A stretch of DNA of 64,000 nucleotides from Thermasporomyces sp036564245 (GTDB taxonomy: Bacteria; Actinomycetota; Actinomycetes; Propionibacteriales; Actinopolymorphaceae): NCBI GenBank assembly GCA_036564245.1, contig DATCKU010000035.1:62001-126000 (forward strand), read 5' to 3'. Positions 17,385 through 26,248 of the stretch are shown here, in pieces. The notes under the pieces are model-generated. The model was not told the DNA's origin. It did not search any database and saw nothing but the letters and a program-made list of their open reading frames with translations. The first letter of the stretch is position 1. The number at the start of each line of letters is the position of its first letter. The position numbers and the translations under genes are program-made.

Positions 17385-19210
17385 GACCGGCCCTCCGGAT
17401 CCTTGTCTTGCGTGGTCCCGACTCCATCTCCATCCGACGACACACCACCCTCGGCTACCACCTCGGCGACGTGCTCCCGGCGTCCGGTGAGGTCAGGCGC
17501 ATCGACCGCAGGCCGTGCCTCGTCGGCCACGGCGACATCGCGCAGCGCCACCTCCGGATGATGCAGGTCGAACGCAGGCGACTCGGACCGGATGCGCGGC
17601 ATGGAGGTGAAGTTGTGCCGCGGTGGCGGGCACGAGGTCGCCCACTCCAGACCACGTCCCCAACCCCAGGGATCGTCAACCGTCACCTTCGGGCTGCGCC
17701 GCGACTGGATGACGTTCAGCAGGAACGGCAACGTCGACATGCCGAGCAGGAAGGCACCGATCGTGGACACCATGTTGAGCGTCGTCCAGCCGTCCTCAGG
17801 CAGGTAGTCGGCGTAGCGCCGCGGCATGCCCTGCATGCCCAGCCAGTGCTGGACCATGAAGGTGAGCTGGAACCCGACGAACAGCGTCCAGAAGTGGATC
17901 TTGCCCAGGGTCTCGTCGAGCATCCGCCCGGTGAACTTCGGCCACCAGAAGTAGAACCCGGCGAACATCGCGAACACCACCGTGCCGAACACCACGTAGT
18001 GGAAGTGCGCGACGACGAAGTAGGTGTCGCTCACGTGGAAGTCCAGAGGCGGTGAGGCGAGGATGACGCCGGTGAGCCCACCGAACAGGAACGTCACCAG
18101 GAAGCCGATACACCACAGCATCGGCGTCTCGAACGTCAACGACCCTCGCCACATCGTCCCGATCCAGTTGAAGAACTTGATCCCGGTCGGAACCGCGATG
18201 AGGAAGGTCATGAACGAGAAGAAGGGCAGGTTGACCGAGCCGGTGACGAACATGTGGTGAGCCCACACCGCCACCGAAAGCGCGGCGATGGCGAGCGTCG
18301 CGATGACCATGCCGACGTAGCCGAACAGCGGCTTGCGGCTGAAGACCGGCACCACTTCGGTGATGATCCCGAAGAAGGGCAACGCGATGATGTAGACCTC
18401 GGGGTGGCCGAAGAACCAGAACAGATGCTGGAAGAGCAGCGGGCCGCCGCTCGCCGCGTCGAAGATGTGTCCCCCGAACCGCCGGTCGATCTCGAGCATC
18501 AGCAAGACGCCAGCGAGAGGGGGGAACGCGATCAAGACCAGGATGCTGGTCACCAGGACGTTCCAGGTGAAGATCGGCATCCGGAACATCGTCATCCCGG
18601 GCGCGCGCATGCAGAAGATGGTGGTGATGAAGTTGACACCACCCAGGATGGTGCCGAGACCCGCGATGTACAGGCCCATCACCCACAGGTCGGCGCCGAC
18701 GCCAGGCGTGCGTACGGGGTCTGACAAGGGCACGTACGCGGTCCATCCGAAGCTCGCCGCTCCGCCCGGTGCGAGGAACCCGGAGATGGCGATCAGCCCA
18801 CCGAACAGGAACAGCCAGTAGCTCAACATGTTGAGCCGCGGGAACGCCACGTCGGGTGCGCCGATCTGCAACGGCATGATCTCGTTGGCGAACCCGACGA
18901 AGAGCGGCGTTGCGAAGAGCAGCAGCATGATCGTGCCGTGCATGGTGAAGAGCTGGTTGAAGATCTCTTCACCTTCGGGCCCGCGCAGCACCTGCATGCC
19001 CGGCCGGGCCAGCTCCGACCGCATCACCATCGCCATCAGCCCGCCGATCAGGAAGAAGGCGAACGCGGTGATGAGGTAGAGATGGCCGATGACCTTGTGA
19101 TCGGTCGTGGTGAGCCACGACACGATGACACTACCGAGTCGACGCTCCTCCTGCCGCGCCGGAGCCGTCACGGCTGGCGCGGCCTGCGGGCGCTCACCGA
19201 GAATCGTCAT
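17381..19210 (-). CDS. ctaD: Cytochrome c oxidase subunit I
   Basis: 609 residues, twelve expected membrane helices. It reduces O2 to water and pumps protons in the plasma membrane. Heme and CuB ligands are seen in the MHGTIMLLLF segment, GHPEVY, the HH pair in VWAHHMF, and AHFHYVV. The C-terminal tail after WGRGLEWATSCPPP is about 70 residues and hydrophilic, common in actinobacteria. ATG 19210 overlaps the ctaC stop. Confidence 0.97.
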   Translation of the reverse strand: MTILGERPQAAPAVTAPARQEERRLGSVIVSWLTTTDHKVIGHLYLITAFAFFLIGGLMAMVMRSELARPGMQVLRGPEGEEIFNQLFTMHGTIMLLLFATPLFVGFANEIMPLQIGAPDVAFPRLNMLSYWLFLFGGLIAISGFLAPGGAASFGWTAYVPLSDPVRTPGVGADLWVMGLYIAGLGTILGGVNFITTIFCMRAPGMTMFRMPIFTWNVLVTSILVLIAFPPLAGVLLMLEIDRRFGGHIFDAASGGPLLFQHLFWFFGHPEVYIIALPFFGIITEVVPVFSRKPLFGYVGMVIATLAIAALSVAVWAHHMFVTGSVNLPFFSFMTFLIAVPTGIKFFNWIGTMWRGSLTFETPMLWCIGFLVTFLFGGLTGVILASPPLDFHVSDTYFVVAHFHYVVFGTVVFAMFAGFYFWWPKFTGRMLDETLGKIHFWTLFVGFQLTFMVQHWLGMQGMPRRYADYLPEDGWTTLNMVSTIGAFLLGMSTLPFLLNVIQSRRSPKVTVDDPWGWGRGLEWATSCPPPRHNFTSMPRIRSESPAFDLHHPEVALRDVAVADEARPAVDAPDLTGRREHVAEVVAEGGVSSDGDGVGTTQDKDPEGRS

Positions 19211-20061
19211 GGCGTTTCTCCCTCAGGCTCTTCGGCAGGCTGTCCGGTCTCGACTCCCACCTGAGTCCTCGAGTACTCGCCACCCAGCACCTCTCCGGTC
19301 TGGCCGCGGCGCTGCAGCTCCTCCAGGTGGTCGAGGTATTCCTGCTTGCTCACCACCCGCACGGTGAAGAGCATCCGCGAGTGATAGGTGCCACACAACT
19401 CCGCGCACTTGCCCGCGAACTCGCCTTCCTTCGTCGGAGTGAGCTCGAAGGAGTTCACCTTGCCCGGGATAACGTCGAGCTTGAACAGGAATGCCGGAAT
19501 GAAGAAGGAATGGATGACATCGGGCGAGTGGAGCGTGAATCGTACGGTCTCACCCACTGGCAGGTAGAGCGTCGGTGGCCGCTGTGGGGTGCCGGTCTCC
19601 CATACGGTCTCACCGATCTCCGGGTTGTCGACGTAGTTGAACGTCCAGCTCCATTGCTGGCCCACCACGCTGATCTCGTTCGTGGCCGGTCCGTTCTCCT
19701 CCTGGGCGAGGATCGCGTTCTGGTTCTTGACGGTGAAGAAGAACAGGACCGAGATGATGACGAACGGGACTGCCGAGTAGAGGATCTCGATCGGCAGGTG
19801 GTAGCGCGTCTGCGGGGGGATCGAGTCGTCACGCTTCCGGTAGGCGATGACCGACCAGATGATGAGGCCCCAGACGAGGCAACCGACCAGGAGCGCCGCG
19901 ATCCAGGCGCCCTGCCACAAGCTCAGGACGTGCGTGGCCCGGTCGCTCGCCGGCGCCGGAAGACCTCCTCGCCTCCAGGTGTCGATGTCGGCGCGAGAAC
20001 AACCGCTCGCGGCGAGGGCCAGAACCCCTACAAGTGCTGCCGCGCAGACCTTTGACCTCAC
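19207..20061 (-). CDS. ctaC: Cytochrome c oxidase subunit II
   Basis: 284 residues. Signal sequence with lipobox-like LAASGC, two membrane helices, then a cupredoxin domain with the CuA ligands in CAELCGTYHSRM and a His in DVIHSF. It takes electrons from the cytochrome bcc complex. The start is set at GTG 20061; an ATG at 20169 would add 36 residues before the signal peptide. First gene of the ctaC-ctaD-ctaF operon. Confidence 0.95.
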   Translation of the reverse strand: MRSKVCAAALVGVLALAASGCSRADIDTWRRGGLPAPASDRATHVLSLWQGAWIAALLVGCLVWGLIIWSVIAYRKRDDSIPPQTRYHLPIEILYSAVPFVIISVLFFFTVKNQNAILAQEENGPATNEISVVGQQWSWTFNYVDNPEIGETVWETGTPQRPPTLYLPVGETVRFTLHSPDVIHSFFIPAFLFKLDVIPGKVNSFELTPTKEGEFAGKCAELCGTYHSRMLFTVRVVSKQEYLDHLEELQRRGQTGEVLGGEYSRTQVGVETGQPAEEPEGETP

Positions 20062-20190
20062 CGGGTGCCCTTGTCCTTTCTCGAGATCAGTTGTGGCCTC
20101 GAGCGCACTCGCGCCGGGGCACGAGCAGCATGCCAGCCGGCTCCGCTGGTGGCGCGAACCGTAGGCCATGATGCTGTCAGCGACAAAACC

Positions 20191-21225
20191 CTACTCGGCG
20201 GTCTCGACGCCGCGTGCCTTGGCCCCTCCTGCTGCTGGCGATCCGGAGCGAGCCCGCAGCAACGGCTCGACGTCGGCCGCCGCGGCGTCGCCGTAGGCCT
20301 GCGCGAGCCTGCTGAGGAACGCCTCGTCGCTGAACTCGTACTCCTGCGGGCCCACGGTCTCGATCACGTACGTCGCCAGAAGGCAGCCCAGCTGGGCCGA
20401 CCGCTCGAGCGACAGCCCTCGCGCGATCCCTGTGAGGAATCCCGCACGAAATCCGTCGCCGACGCCCGTCGGGTCGACCTCCCGCTTGGCGGGAACGCAG
20501 GGAACCCGCAGCGTCGGCTCGCCGGCTCGGTCGATGCGTACCCCCTTCGATCCCAGGGTGGTCACGCGGACCTGCACTCGGGACAGCACCTCGTCGGCCG
20601 TCCATCCGGTCTTCTGCTCGGTCAGTGCGGCCTCGTACTCGTTCGAGAACAAGTACGTGGCACCGTCGATGAGCGACCGGATCATCTCGGCGTCCGACCA
20701 TGCAAGCTGCTGGGAGGGGTCCGCCGCGAACGCGAAGCCCCGTTCTCGACACTCCTCCGTGTGACGCAGCATGGCCTGTGGATCGTTCGCGGCGACGAGG
20801 ACGAGGTCGATGCCACCGAGCCGTCGCGCGATCGGACCGAGCTCGATGTTGCGGGCGTCGCTCATGGCGCCGGCGTAGAAGCTCGCGATCTGGGCGTGGG
20901 CGGTGTCGGTCGTACAGACGAAGCGGGCGGTGTGCTTGTCGACCGAGACGTGGATGGACTCGCAGTCCACTCCGTGACGCTCCAGCCACGAACGGTAGTC
21001 GTCGAAGTCGTGGCCCACCGCCCCCACCAGGATCGGTCGCAGCCCGAGCCTGGCCATTCCGAACGCGATGTTCGGCGCCACGCCGCCACGCCGCACCTCA
21101 AGCGACTCCACGAGGAACGACAGCGAGATCTTGTCCAGCTGATCGACGACGAGCGAGTCGCTGAACTTGCCATCGAACGTCATGAGGTGGTCGGTGGCGA
21201 TCGACCCGGTCACCACGATGCGCAC
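20191..21225 (-). CDS. adoK: PfkB-family kinase, probable adenosine kinase
   Basis: 344 residues from GTG 21225, behind AAGGGA. The PfkB motif DPTGVGDGFRAGF near the C terminus supplies the catalytic Asp and anion hole. M. tuberculosis has the adenosine kinase Rv2202c near ctaC (Rv2200c), and the same neighbourhood here supports a nucleoside kinase; the N-terminal GSIATDHLM is also consistent. A sugar kinase cannot be excluded from sequence alone. Confidence 0.75.
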   Translation of the reverse strand: MRIVVTGSIATDHLMTFDGKFSDSLVVDQLDKISLSFLVESLEVRRGGVAPNIAFGMARLGLRPILVGAVGHDFDDYRSWLERHGVDCESIHVSVDKHTARFVCTTDTAHAQIASFYAGAMSDARNIELGPIARRLGGIDLVLVAANDPQAMLRHTEECRERGFAFAADPSQQLAWSDAEMIRSLIDGATYLFSNEYEAALTEQKTGWTADEVLSRVQVRVTTLGSKGVRIDRAGEPTLRVPCVPAKREVDPTGVGDGFRAGFLTGIARGLSLERSAQLGCLLATYVIETVGPQEYEFSDEAFLSRLAQAYGDAAAADVEPLLRARSGSPAAGGAKARGVETAE

Positions 21226-21832
21226 AGCCGATCCCTTCGCTTCAGGCCCGCCACCCGAGCCCATCGATTCCAGAATTGTCGTGCTGTGTCACCCTAGCGA
21301 GGACGAAGAGCACCGGCTCAGGACGGGACAGTACAGTAGGTGCCCGTCCCGAGCCACTGGGTAACGGCGGAGGGCCAGGACGGCCGCCCGTGGTCGAGCC
21401 TGCGGAGCCAGCCACACCCACCACGCCGTCGTCACCCACACCGAGACGGGGTGCGGACCCCCGCAATCCGGGTGGACACCACCGATCACGATCTTTGGCG
21501 TGAAGGGATCGGCGTCGAGCCGCACGCTGACGGTCGGCTACGAGCTGCCTACGCCGTGTTCGACCGGGCGGAGAAGGCAGCCGTCGATGAGACCGTCGAC
21601 GAGGTAGCGGTCGCCTTGCGACGCAGCGAAGCGCGACCGTCGGACCAGAACCTCGTGTGCACTCAGGTCATCCAGGAGAAGTCGGTGGACGTGCGACTCC
21701 ACGCACCCCTCGGGGATCGACAGGTGGTCGACGCTTCGACCGGGAAGGCGGTGCCCGTCGGCGGCTAGGATCCGAAGGCGATCGAGAGAACCTGGCATTT
21801 GGCCTCTGCTGGAGGATTCGAGACGAGGCGGC
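21226..21832. other. 607-bp region with no clear gene
   Basis: Between the PfkB kinase (minus) and the aldo/keto reductase (plus). A plus frame at 21340-21768 and a minus frame covering about 21538-21966 are both open, and a third minus frame at 21289-21525 continues where the second stops. None is recognised, and none has the clean third-position GC of neighbours. It could hold a decayed gene on the minus strand plus divergent promoters. Confidence 0.35.
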
Positions 21833-22825
21833 ATGAAGCGAGCCACACAAAAGCGCACATTGGGCCGGAGCGGTGTCGAGGTGACGACGCTGAGCCTGGG
21901 TACGGCACCACTCGGTGGCCTGTTCAGCCACGTCGAGGACGACGCCGCGACCGCGGTGGTGCACACAGCGCTCGAGGCCGGTCTCGGCTACATCGACACC
22001 GCTCCGCTCTACGGTCACGGTGTGGCTGAGCGGCGCATCGGCGCGGCCCTCGCTGCCTTGCGGTCGCGTGCCGACGGCGACGCACACACGTCGTACGTCA
22101 TCTCGACCAAAGTTGGCCGTCTGATAGTGGACAACCCGCAAGGAGACTCCGACGGCTACGCCGACGCTCCACCGTCGGAGGCGATCTTCGACTTCTCCCC
22201 CGACGGCATTCGGCGCTCGCTCGCCGAGAGCCTGGAGCGGCTCGGCCTGGACGCGGTGGACATCGTCTACATCCACGACCCGGACGACCACGAGGAGGAG
22301 GCGCTCACCGTCGCGTATCCCGTGCTTCACGAGCTCCGTGCCGAGGGTGTCGTCAAGGCGATCGGTGTCGGGATGAACCAGTCACGGATCCCGACCCGGT
22401 TCGTCCGCGAGACCGACATCGACGCGGTACTGCTGGCCGGTCGCTACACGTTGCTCGACCAGACCGGCGCCGTCGACCTGCTGCCTGCCTGCATCGAACG
22501 CGGGGTCTCCATCGTCATCGGTGGTGTCTACAACTCGGGACTGCTCGCCGATCCGCGTCCCGGCGCGACGTTCAACTATGTGGAGGCTCCGCCTGAGCTG
22601 GTGGCGAGGGCACAGGAGCTGGCCGCGGTGTGTGCTCGCCACGACGTACCGCTCAAGGCTGCCGCCATCCAGTTCCCGCTCGCCCATCCCGCCGTGGCGT
22701 CGGTCCTCACGGGCGCGCGGAGCGTCGCGGAGCTGACCGAGAACATCGACATGATGGAGTACGACATCCCGGACGCCTTGTGGGACGACCTTGCCGACGT
22801 GGGAGCGCGCCGCTATGACCGCTGA
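21833..22825 (+). CDS. Aldo/keto reductase, sugar (L-fucose-type) dehydrogenase-like
   Basis: 330 residues. YIDTAPLYGHGVAERRIG carries the AKR catalytic Asp/Tyr motif, and VISTKVGRL and the C-terminal VASVLTGARSVAEL fit the D-threo-aldose/L-fucose dehydrogenase branch. These oxidise a sugar C1 hydroxyl to a lactone using NAD(P). The next gene, overlapping by 11 bases, encodes a fuconolactonase-like hydrolase, which supports an oxidative deoxysugar pathway. Confidence 0.8.
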   Translation: MKRATQKRTLGRSGVEVTTLSLGTAPLGGLFSHVEDDAATAVVHTALEAGLGYIDTAPLYGHGVAERRIGAALAALRSRADGDAHTSYVISTKVGRLIVDNPQGDSDGYADAPPSEAIFDFSPDGIRRSLAESLERLGLDAVDIVYIHDPDDHEEEALTVAYPVLHELRAEGVVKAIGVGMNQSRIPTRFVRETDIDAVLLAGRYTLLDQTGAVDLLPACIERGVSIVIGGVYNSGLLADPRPGATFNYVEAPPELVARAQELAAVCARHDVPLKAAAIQFPLAHPAVASVLTGARSVAELTENIDMMEYDIPDALWDDLADVGARRYDR

Positions 22826-23726
22826 GCCTGTGCCTCGCGAATCCGACGCCCGTACCTCGCCGTCCGAGTCGTCGATCCGGGTGGACGCACATCATCACGT
22901 CTGGGATCTCGACGTCCGGGACGAACCGTGGATCGAGGGCGAGAAGATGGCCCCGATCCGGCGTACGTTCCACATCTGCGAGCTCGAGCCGCACGTCGAG
23001 TCCGCCGGGATCAGCAGAACGGTCCTCGTGCAGACGTTGAGCGATGTCGGCGAGACCCGAGACTTCCTGGCACTCGCCGAGTCGCACGATCTCATCGGCG
23101 CCGTGACCGGATGGGTGGACCTCACGGCCGAATCGGTCGCCGACGACCTCGCGGCACTCCGCGAAGCGCCCGGTGGGCGGTACCTGCGTGCGATCCGGCA
23201 CGGCGTGCAGTCAGAGCCGGATCCGAACTGGCTGTGCCGTCCGGACGTGCGACGTGGCCTGGTCGAGGTTGCCCGCGCCGGTCTGCGCTACGAGTTGCTC
23301 ACGTTCCCGGTCCAGTTACCGGCGGTGCTCGCCACGGTGGCTGCTCTGCCGGACCTCCCCTTCGTCCTCGACCACTGCTCCAAGCCCGCGATCGCGGACG
23401 GCCAGATGGAGCCGTGGGCGACCCAGATCAGGGAGCTCGCCCGGCACCCGCATGTCACCTGCAAGCTCTCCGGGCTGGTGACCGAGGCGGACTGGTCGAC
23501 GTGGACCGTCGAGACCCTCAAGCCGTACGTCGACGTGGTGCTGGAGTCGTTCGGTCCGGAACGGGTGATGTTCGGCTCCGACTGGCCGGTGTGCCTGCTG
23601 GCATCCTCCTACGCGGACTGGTTCGCGGCCGCACAGGAGCTCACGTCGCATCTGTCGCCGACCGAGCGGGCAGCCATCTTCGGCGGCACGGCAACCCGCT
23701 TCTACGACCTTGACGGCCCGCAATGA
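22815..23726 (+). CDS. Amidohydrolase, L-fuconolactonase/PDC-hydrolase-like
   Basis: 303 residues from ATG 22815. VDAHHHVWDL gives the metal-binding HxH, LDHCSKP a further His and FGSDWPV the catalytic Asp of the amidohydrolase family 2. Close relatives open sugar lactones such as L-fucono-1,5-lactone. Translation is coupled to the reductase upstream. The following gene begins 41 bases later. Confidence 0.8.
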   Translation: MTAEPVPRESDARTSPSESSIRVDAHHHVWDLDVRDEPWIEGEKMAPIRRTFHICELEPHVESAGISRTVLVQTLSDVGETRDFLALAESHDLIGAVTGWVDLTAESVADDLAALREAPGGRYLRAIRHGVQSEPDPNWLCRPDVRRGLVEVARAGLRYELLTFPVQLPAVLATVAALPDLPFVLDHCSKPAIADGQMEPWATQIRELARHPHVTCKLSGLVTEADWSTWTVETLKPYVDVVLESFGPERVMFGSDWPVCLLASSYADWFAAAQELTSHLSPTERAAIFGGTATRFYDLDGPQ

Positions 23727-23767
23727 CCACGCGTGGAGCGAGTTCGTGAACCCCATGAGGCACCCGC

Positions 23768-25291
23768 ATGCACGAGCGACCTGACCCTTCCACGCCAGGG
23801 AGGCTTCGGATCGGCATCGGTGGGCTCGCGACGGAGTCGAGCACGTTTGCGTCACACCGCACGACGCTGGACGACTTCCGCGTCCTCCGGGGAGAGGAGC
23901 TCGCCGACCGCTATCCGTTCCTCGACGGATGGCAGCTGCCAGAGACGGCCGCAGGGTTCGTCCCTCTCCTGCACGCCTCGGCCCTGCCCGGCGGACAGGT
24001 CACACCCGATACGTACGACACGCTCGAGGCCGAGCTGCTCTCGCGGCTGGAGACCGCACTCGAGTCCGGGCCGCTCGACGGGTTCTACCTCGACCTGCAT
24101 GGCGCCATGGCGGTCGAGGGTCGGCGCGACATCGAAGCCCGGCTCGCCCGGCGGATCCGGGCCATGGTCGGTGAGGACTGCCTCATCTCGGCATCGCTCG
24201 ACCTGCACGGGCAGGTGTCGTACGAGCTGATCCAAGCGGTCGACCTGCTCACCGCCTACCGCACAGCGCCCCACGTCGACTACGTGGAGACCCGCGAGCG
24301 TGCCGTTCGCAACCTGGTGCACTGCCTCGAGACCGGGACCCGTCCACTACGCGCGTGGGTACGCGTGCCGGTGCTGCTGCCCGGCGAGAAGACGAGCACC
24401 CGGGTGGAGCCGGCACGGTCGATCTACGCCTCGTTGCAGGACACCGAGCAGCTGCCAGGCATCCTCGACGCCTCACTCCTCGTGGGGTACGCCTGGGCTG
24501 ACGAACCCCGCTCGGCCGCCACAGTCGTCGTCACCGGAACCGAGCGCGACGTGGTGGCCGCGGAGGCGCAACGTCTGGCGCGAGCCTGGTGGAACGCACG
24601 CGACCAGTTCGCGTTCTGCGCCCCAGCGGGCACGCCGGACTGGTGCATCGCGCAAGCCCTGGCCTCGGACGAGCGGCCGTTCTTCGTGAGCGACTCCGGT
24701 GACAACCCGACCGCTGGTGGGTCGAACGACGTGGCCGCCATGCTGGCACAGCTTCTCGCGACTCCCGAACTGGCGAGCGGACAGCGCTCGGCGATCTGGG
24801 CGAGCTGCGTCGCCCCAGACGCCGTCCGTCGCTGTGTCGAGCACGGGGTCGGCGCGGATCTCACGGTCGACATCGGTGGCGTCTTCGGTGGTGGCGAGCC
24901 GGTACGCCTGCACGGCCGCGTGACGTTCGTCAAGCCCGCAGACCCGGTGGGCGGCGACATCGCAGTCGTACAGTCCGGCGGGATCTCGGCCGTCCTCACG
25001 AGCCGTCGTAAGCCCTTCCACTACGTCGCCGACCTGACCGACCTCGGTCTCGACCCGGCACGACACGACCTGACGGCCGTCAAGATCGGCTACCTGCAAC
25101 CAGACCTGTACCGCGCGGCACGTGGCTGGGTGCTCGCGCTCACCCCCGGTGGAGTCAACCAGGATCTGCACAGCCTGGAGTTCCACCATGTGCAGCGACC
25201 CATCCACCCGCTCGACACGGACTTCGCCACAGGCGAGCCGGACTTCACACCAGTGATCCTGCAGCCGACACCGCACGAGTCACGACGCTGA
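23768..25291 (+). CDS. M81-family peptidase (MlrC/microcystinase C-like)
   Basis: 507 residues. IGIGGLATESSTF at the N terminus, FYLDLHGAM and SDSGDNPTAGGSND are conserved MlrC-family motifs with the metal-binding Asp/His residues. MlrC cleaves linear microcystin; most members have unknown peptide or amide substrates. It is the third gene after the dehydrogenase/lactonase pair and may belong to that transcript or stand just before the ABC/STAND operon. Confidence 0.85.
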   Translation: MHERPDPSTPGRLRIGIGGLATESSTFASHRTTLDDFRVLRGEELADRYPFLDGWQLPETAAGFVPLLHASALPGGQVTPDTYDTLEAELLSRLETALESGPLDGFYLDLHGAMAVEGRRDIEARLARRIRAMVGEDCLISASLDLHGQVSYELIQAVDLLTAYRTAPHVDYVETRERAVRNLVHCLETGTRPLRAWVRVPVLLPGEKTSTRVEPARSIYASLQDTEQLPGILDASLLVGYAWADEPRSAATVVVTGTERDVVAAEAQRLARAWWNARDQFAFCAPAGTPDWCIAQALASDERPFFVSDSGDNPTAGGSNDVAAMLAQLLATPELASGQRSAIWASCVAPDAVRRCVEHGVGADLTVDIGGVFGGGEPVRLHGRVTFVKPADPVGGDIAVVQSGGISAVLTSRRKPFHYVADLTDLGLDPARHDLTAVKIGYLQPDLYRAARGWVLALTPGGVNQDLHSLEFHHVQRPIHPLDTDFATGEPDFTPVILQPTPHESRR

Positions 25292-25477
25292 GTCACGACG
25301 GCGGTGGGCATGTGCCAGGCCGCGGCAAGATCATCCTAGAGATCGCTGGGATGCAGAAGATCGGCTTGGTCACCTAAGGTGGGATACCTGCTCGGCACGG
25401 TGACGATCAGGGGCTTTCGCCGCCGTGTGGCGAGTGATCCGAGATTGGGCGAGACCAAGCCGTGGGAGCGGGTGTGG

Positions 25478-26248
25478 ATGACGTTGTCCTTCGACGGTGA
25501 GAAGAACGGTGACAGGAGAACGAGCAACGACATCGGGTTGACCATGCGGCGGCTCACGGTGGAGGGAGTGTGCCGGTCGTTCGATCTCCACGTGTCGCCC
25601 GGAAGGCCGCGAGCCGTCATCGTGCCGAACCAGGAGGCGGTGAAGAGGCTCGCCGACGTCGTCGTCGGCCTCGAGCCCCCAGGCCATGGTGAGGTCCTGG
25701 TCGACGGCGTCCCCGTCGACCGGCAACCTGCAGAGCACTACGAGCGGCGTGCGCACGACTGGAACCGCCGCGCAAGCCACCAGTGCGCGGTCCGACTGGT
25801 GCCAGCCGACGGCGGCATCGGGTTCAACAGCTCGATCGTCCAGCACATCGTGAGGGCAAAGTGCCCGACGGTTTCCTCGGTGCCGAGGTCGGACGAGCGC
25901 ATCAACCACATCGTGGCGTCGTTCGGCCTGAAGCAGATCGCCGACTACGACACCGACAGGCTGAGCCCTGCCCAGCGTCAGCTGGTCGGCCTGGCCAGTG
26001 TCGTGTGCTGGTGGCCGAGCGTCGTCGTGCTCGAAGACGCCCCTGATCTGCCGACCTGGGACGCCGTCGTTCGAGAACCGGCCCACTTGGACCCGGCGGA
26101 CACCAAGGATCTCGCCATCGAGGAAGAGCTGGAGCAGGTCGCGCTCCTGCTGATATCGACCGACGCCGCTCGGGTCTGGGCCTTCGACGACGACCCCCAG
26201 GTGCTGCGGTACGACGATCATGAATGGAACGGCACGCAGGCGCCTTGA
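25478..26248 (+). CDS. ABC-ATPase-like protein without a Walker A motif
   Basis: About 256 residues. Around DRLSPAQRQLVGLASVV a signature-like LSxxQ is visible, followed by the Walker-B-like VVVLEDAP and a degenerate switch region (LLLISTDAARVWAFDDD). Where Walker A should be, the protein reads VPNQEAVKRLADVV, with no GxxGxGK. It therefore should not hydrolyse ATP itself and may be a regulatory or dimerising partner. The start is uncertain: ATG 25478 with GGAG upstream is chosen, ATG 25544 or GTG 25379 are possible. It overlaps the next gene by 25 bases. Confidence 0.6.
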   Translation: MTLSFDGEKNGDRRTSNDIGLTMRRLTVEGVCRSFDLHVSPGRPRAVIVPNQEAVKRLADVVVGLEPPGHGEVLVDGVPVDRQPAEHYERRAHDWNRRASHQCAVRLVPADGGIGFNSSIVQHIVRAKCPTVSSVPRSDERINHIVASFGLKQIADYDTDRLSPAQRQLVGLASVVCWWPSVVVLEDAPDLPTWDAVVREPAHLDPADTKDLAIEEELEQVALLLISTDAARVWAFDDDPQVLRYDDHEWNGTQAP

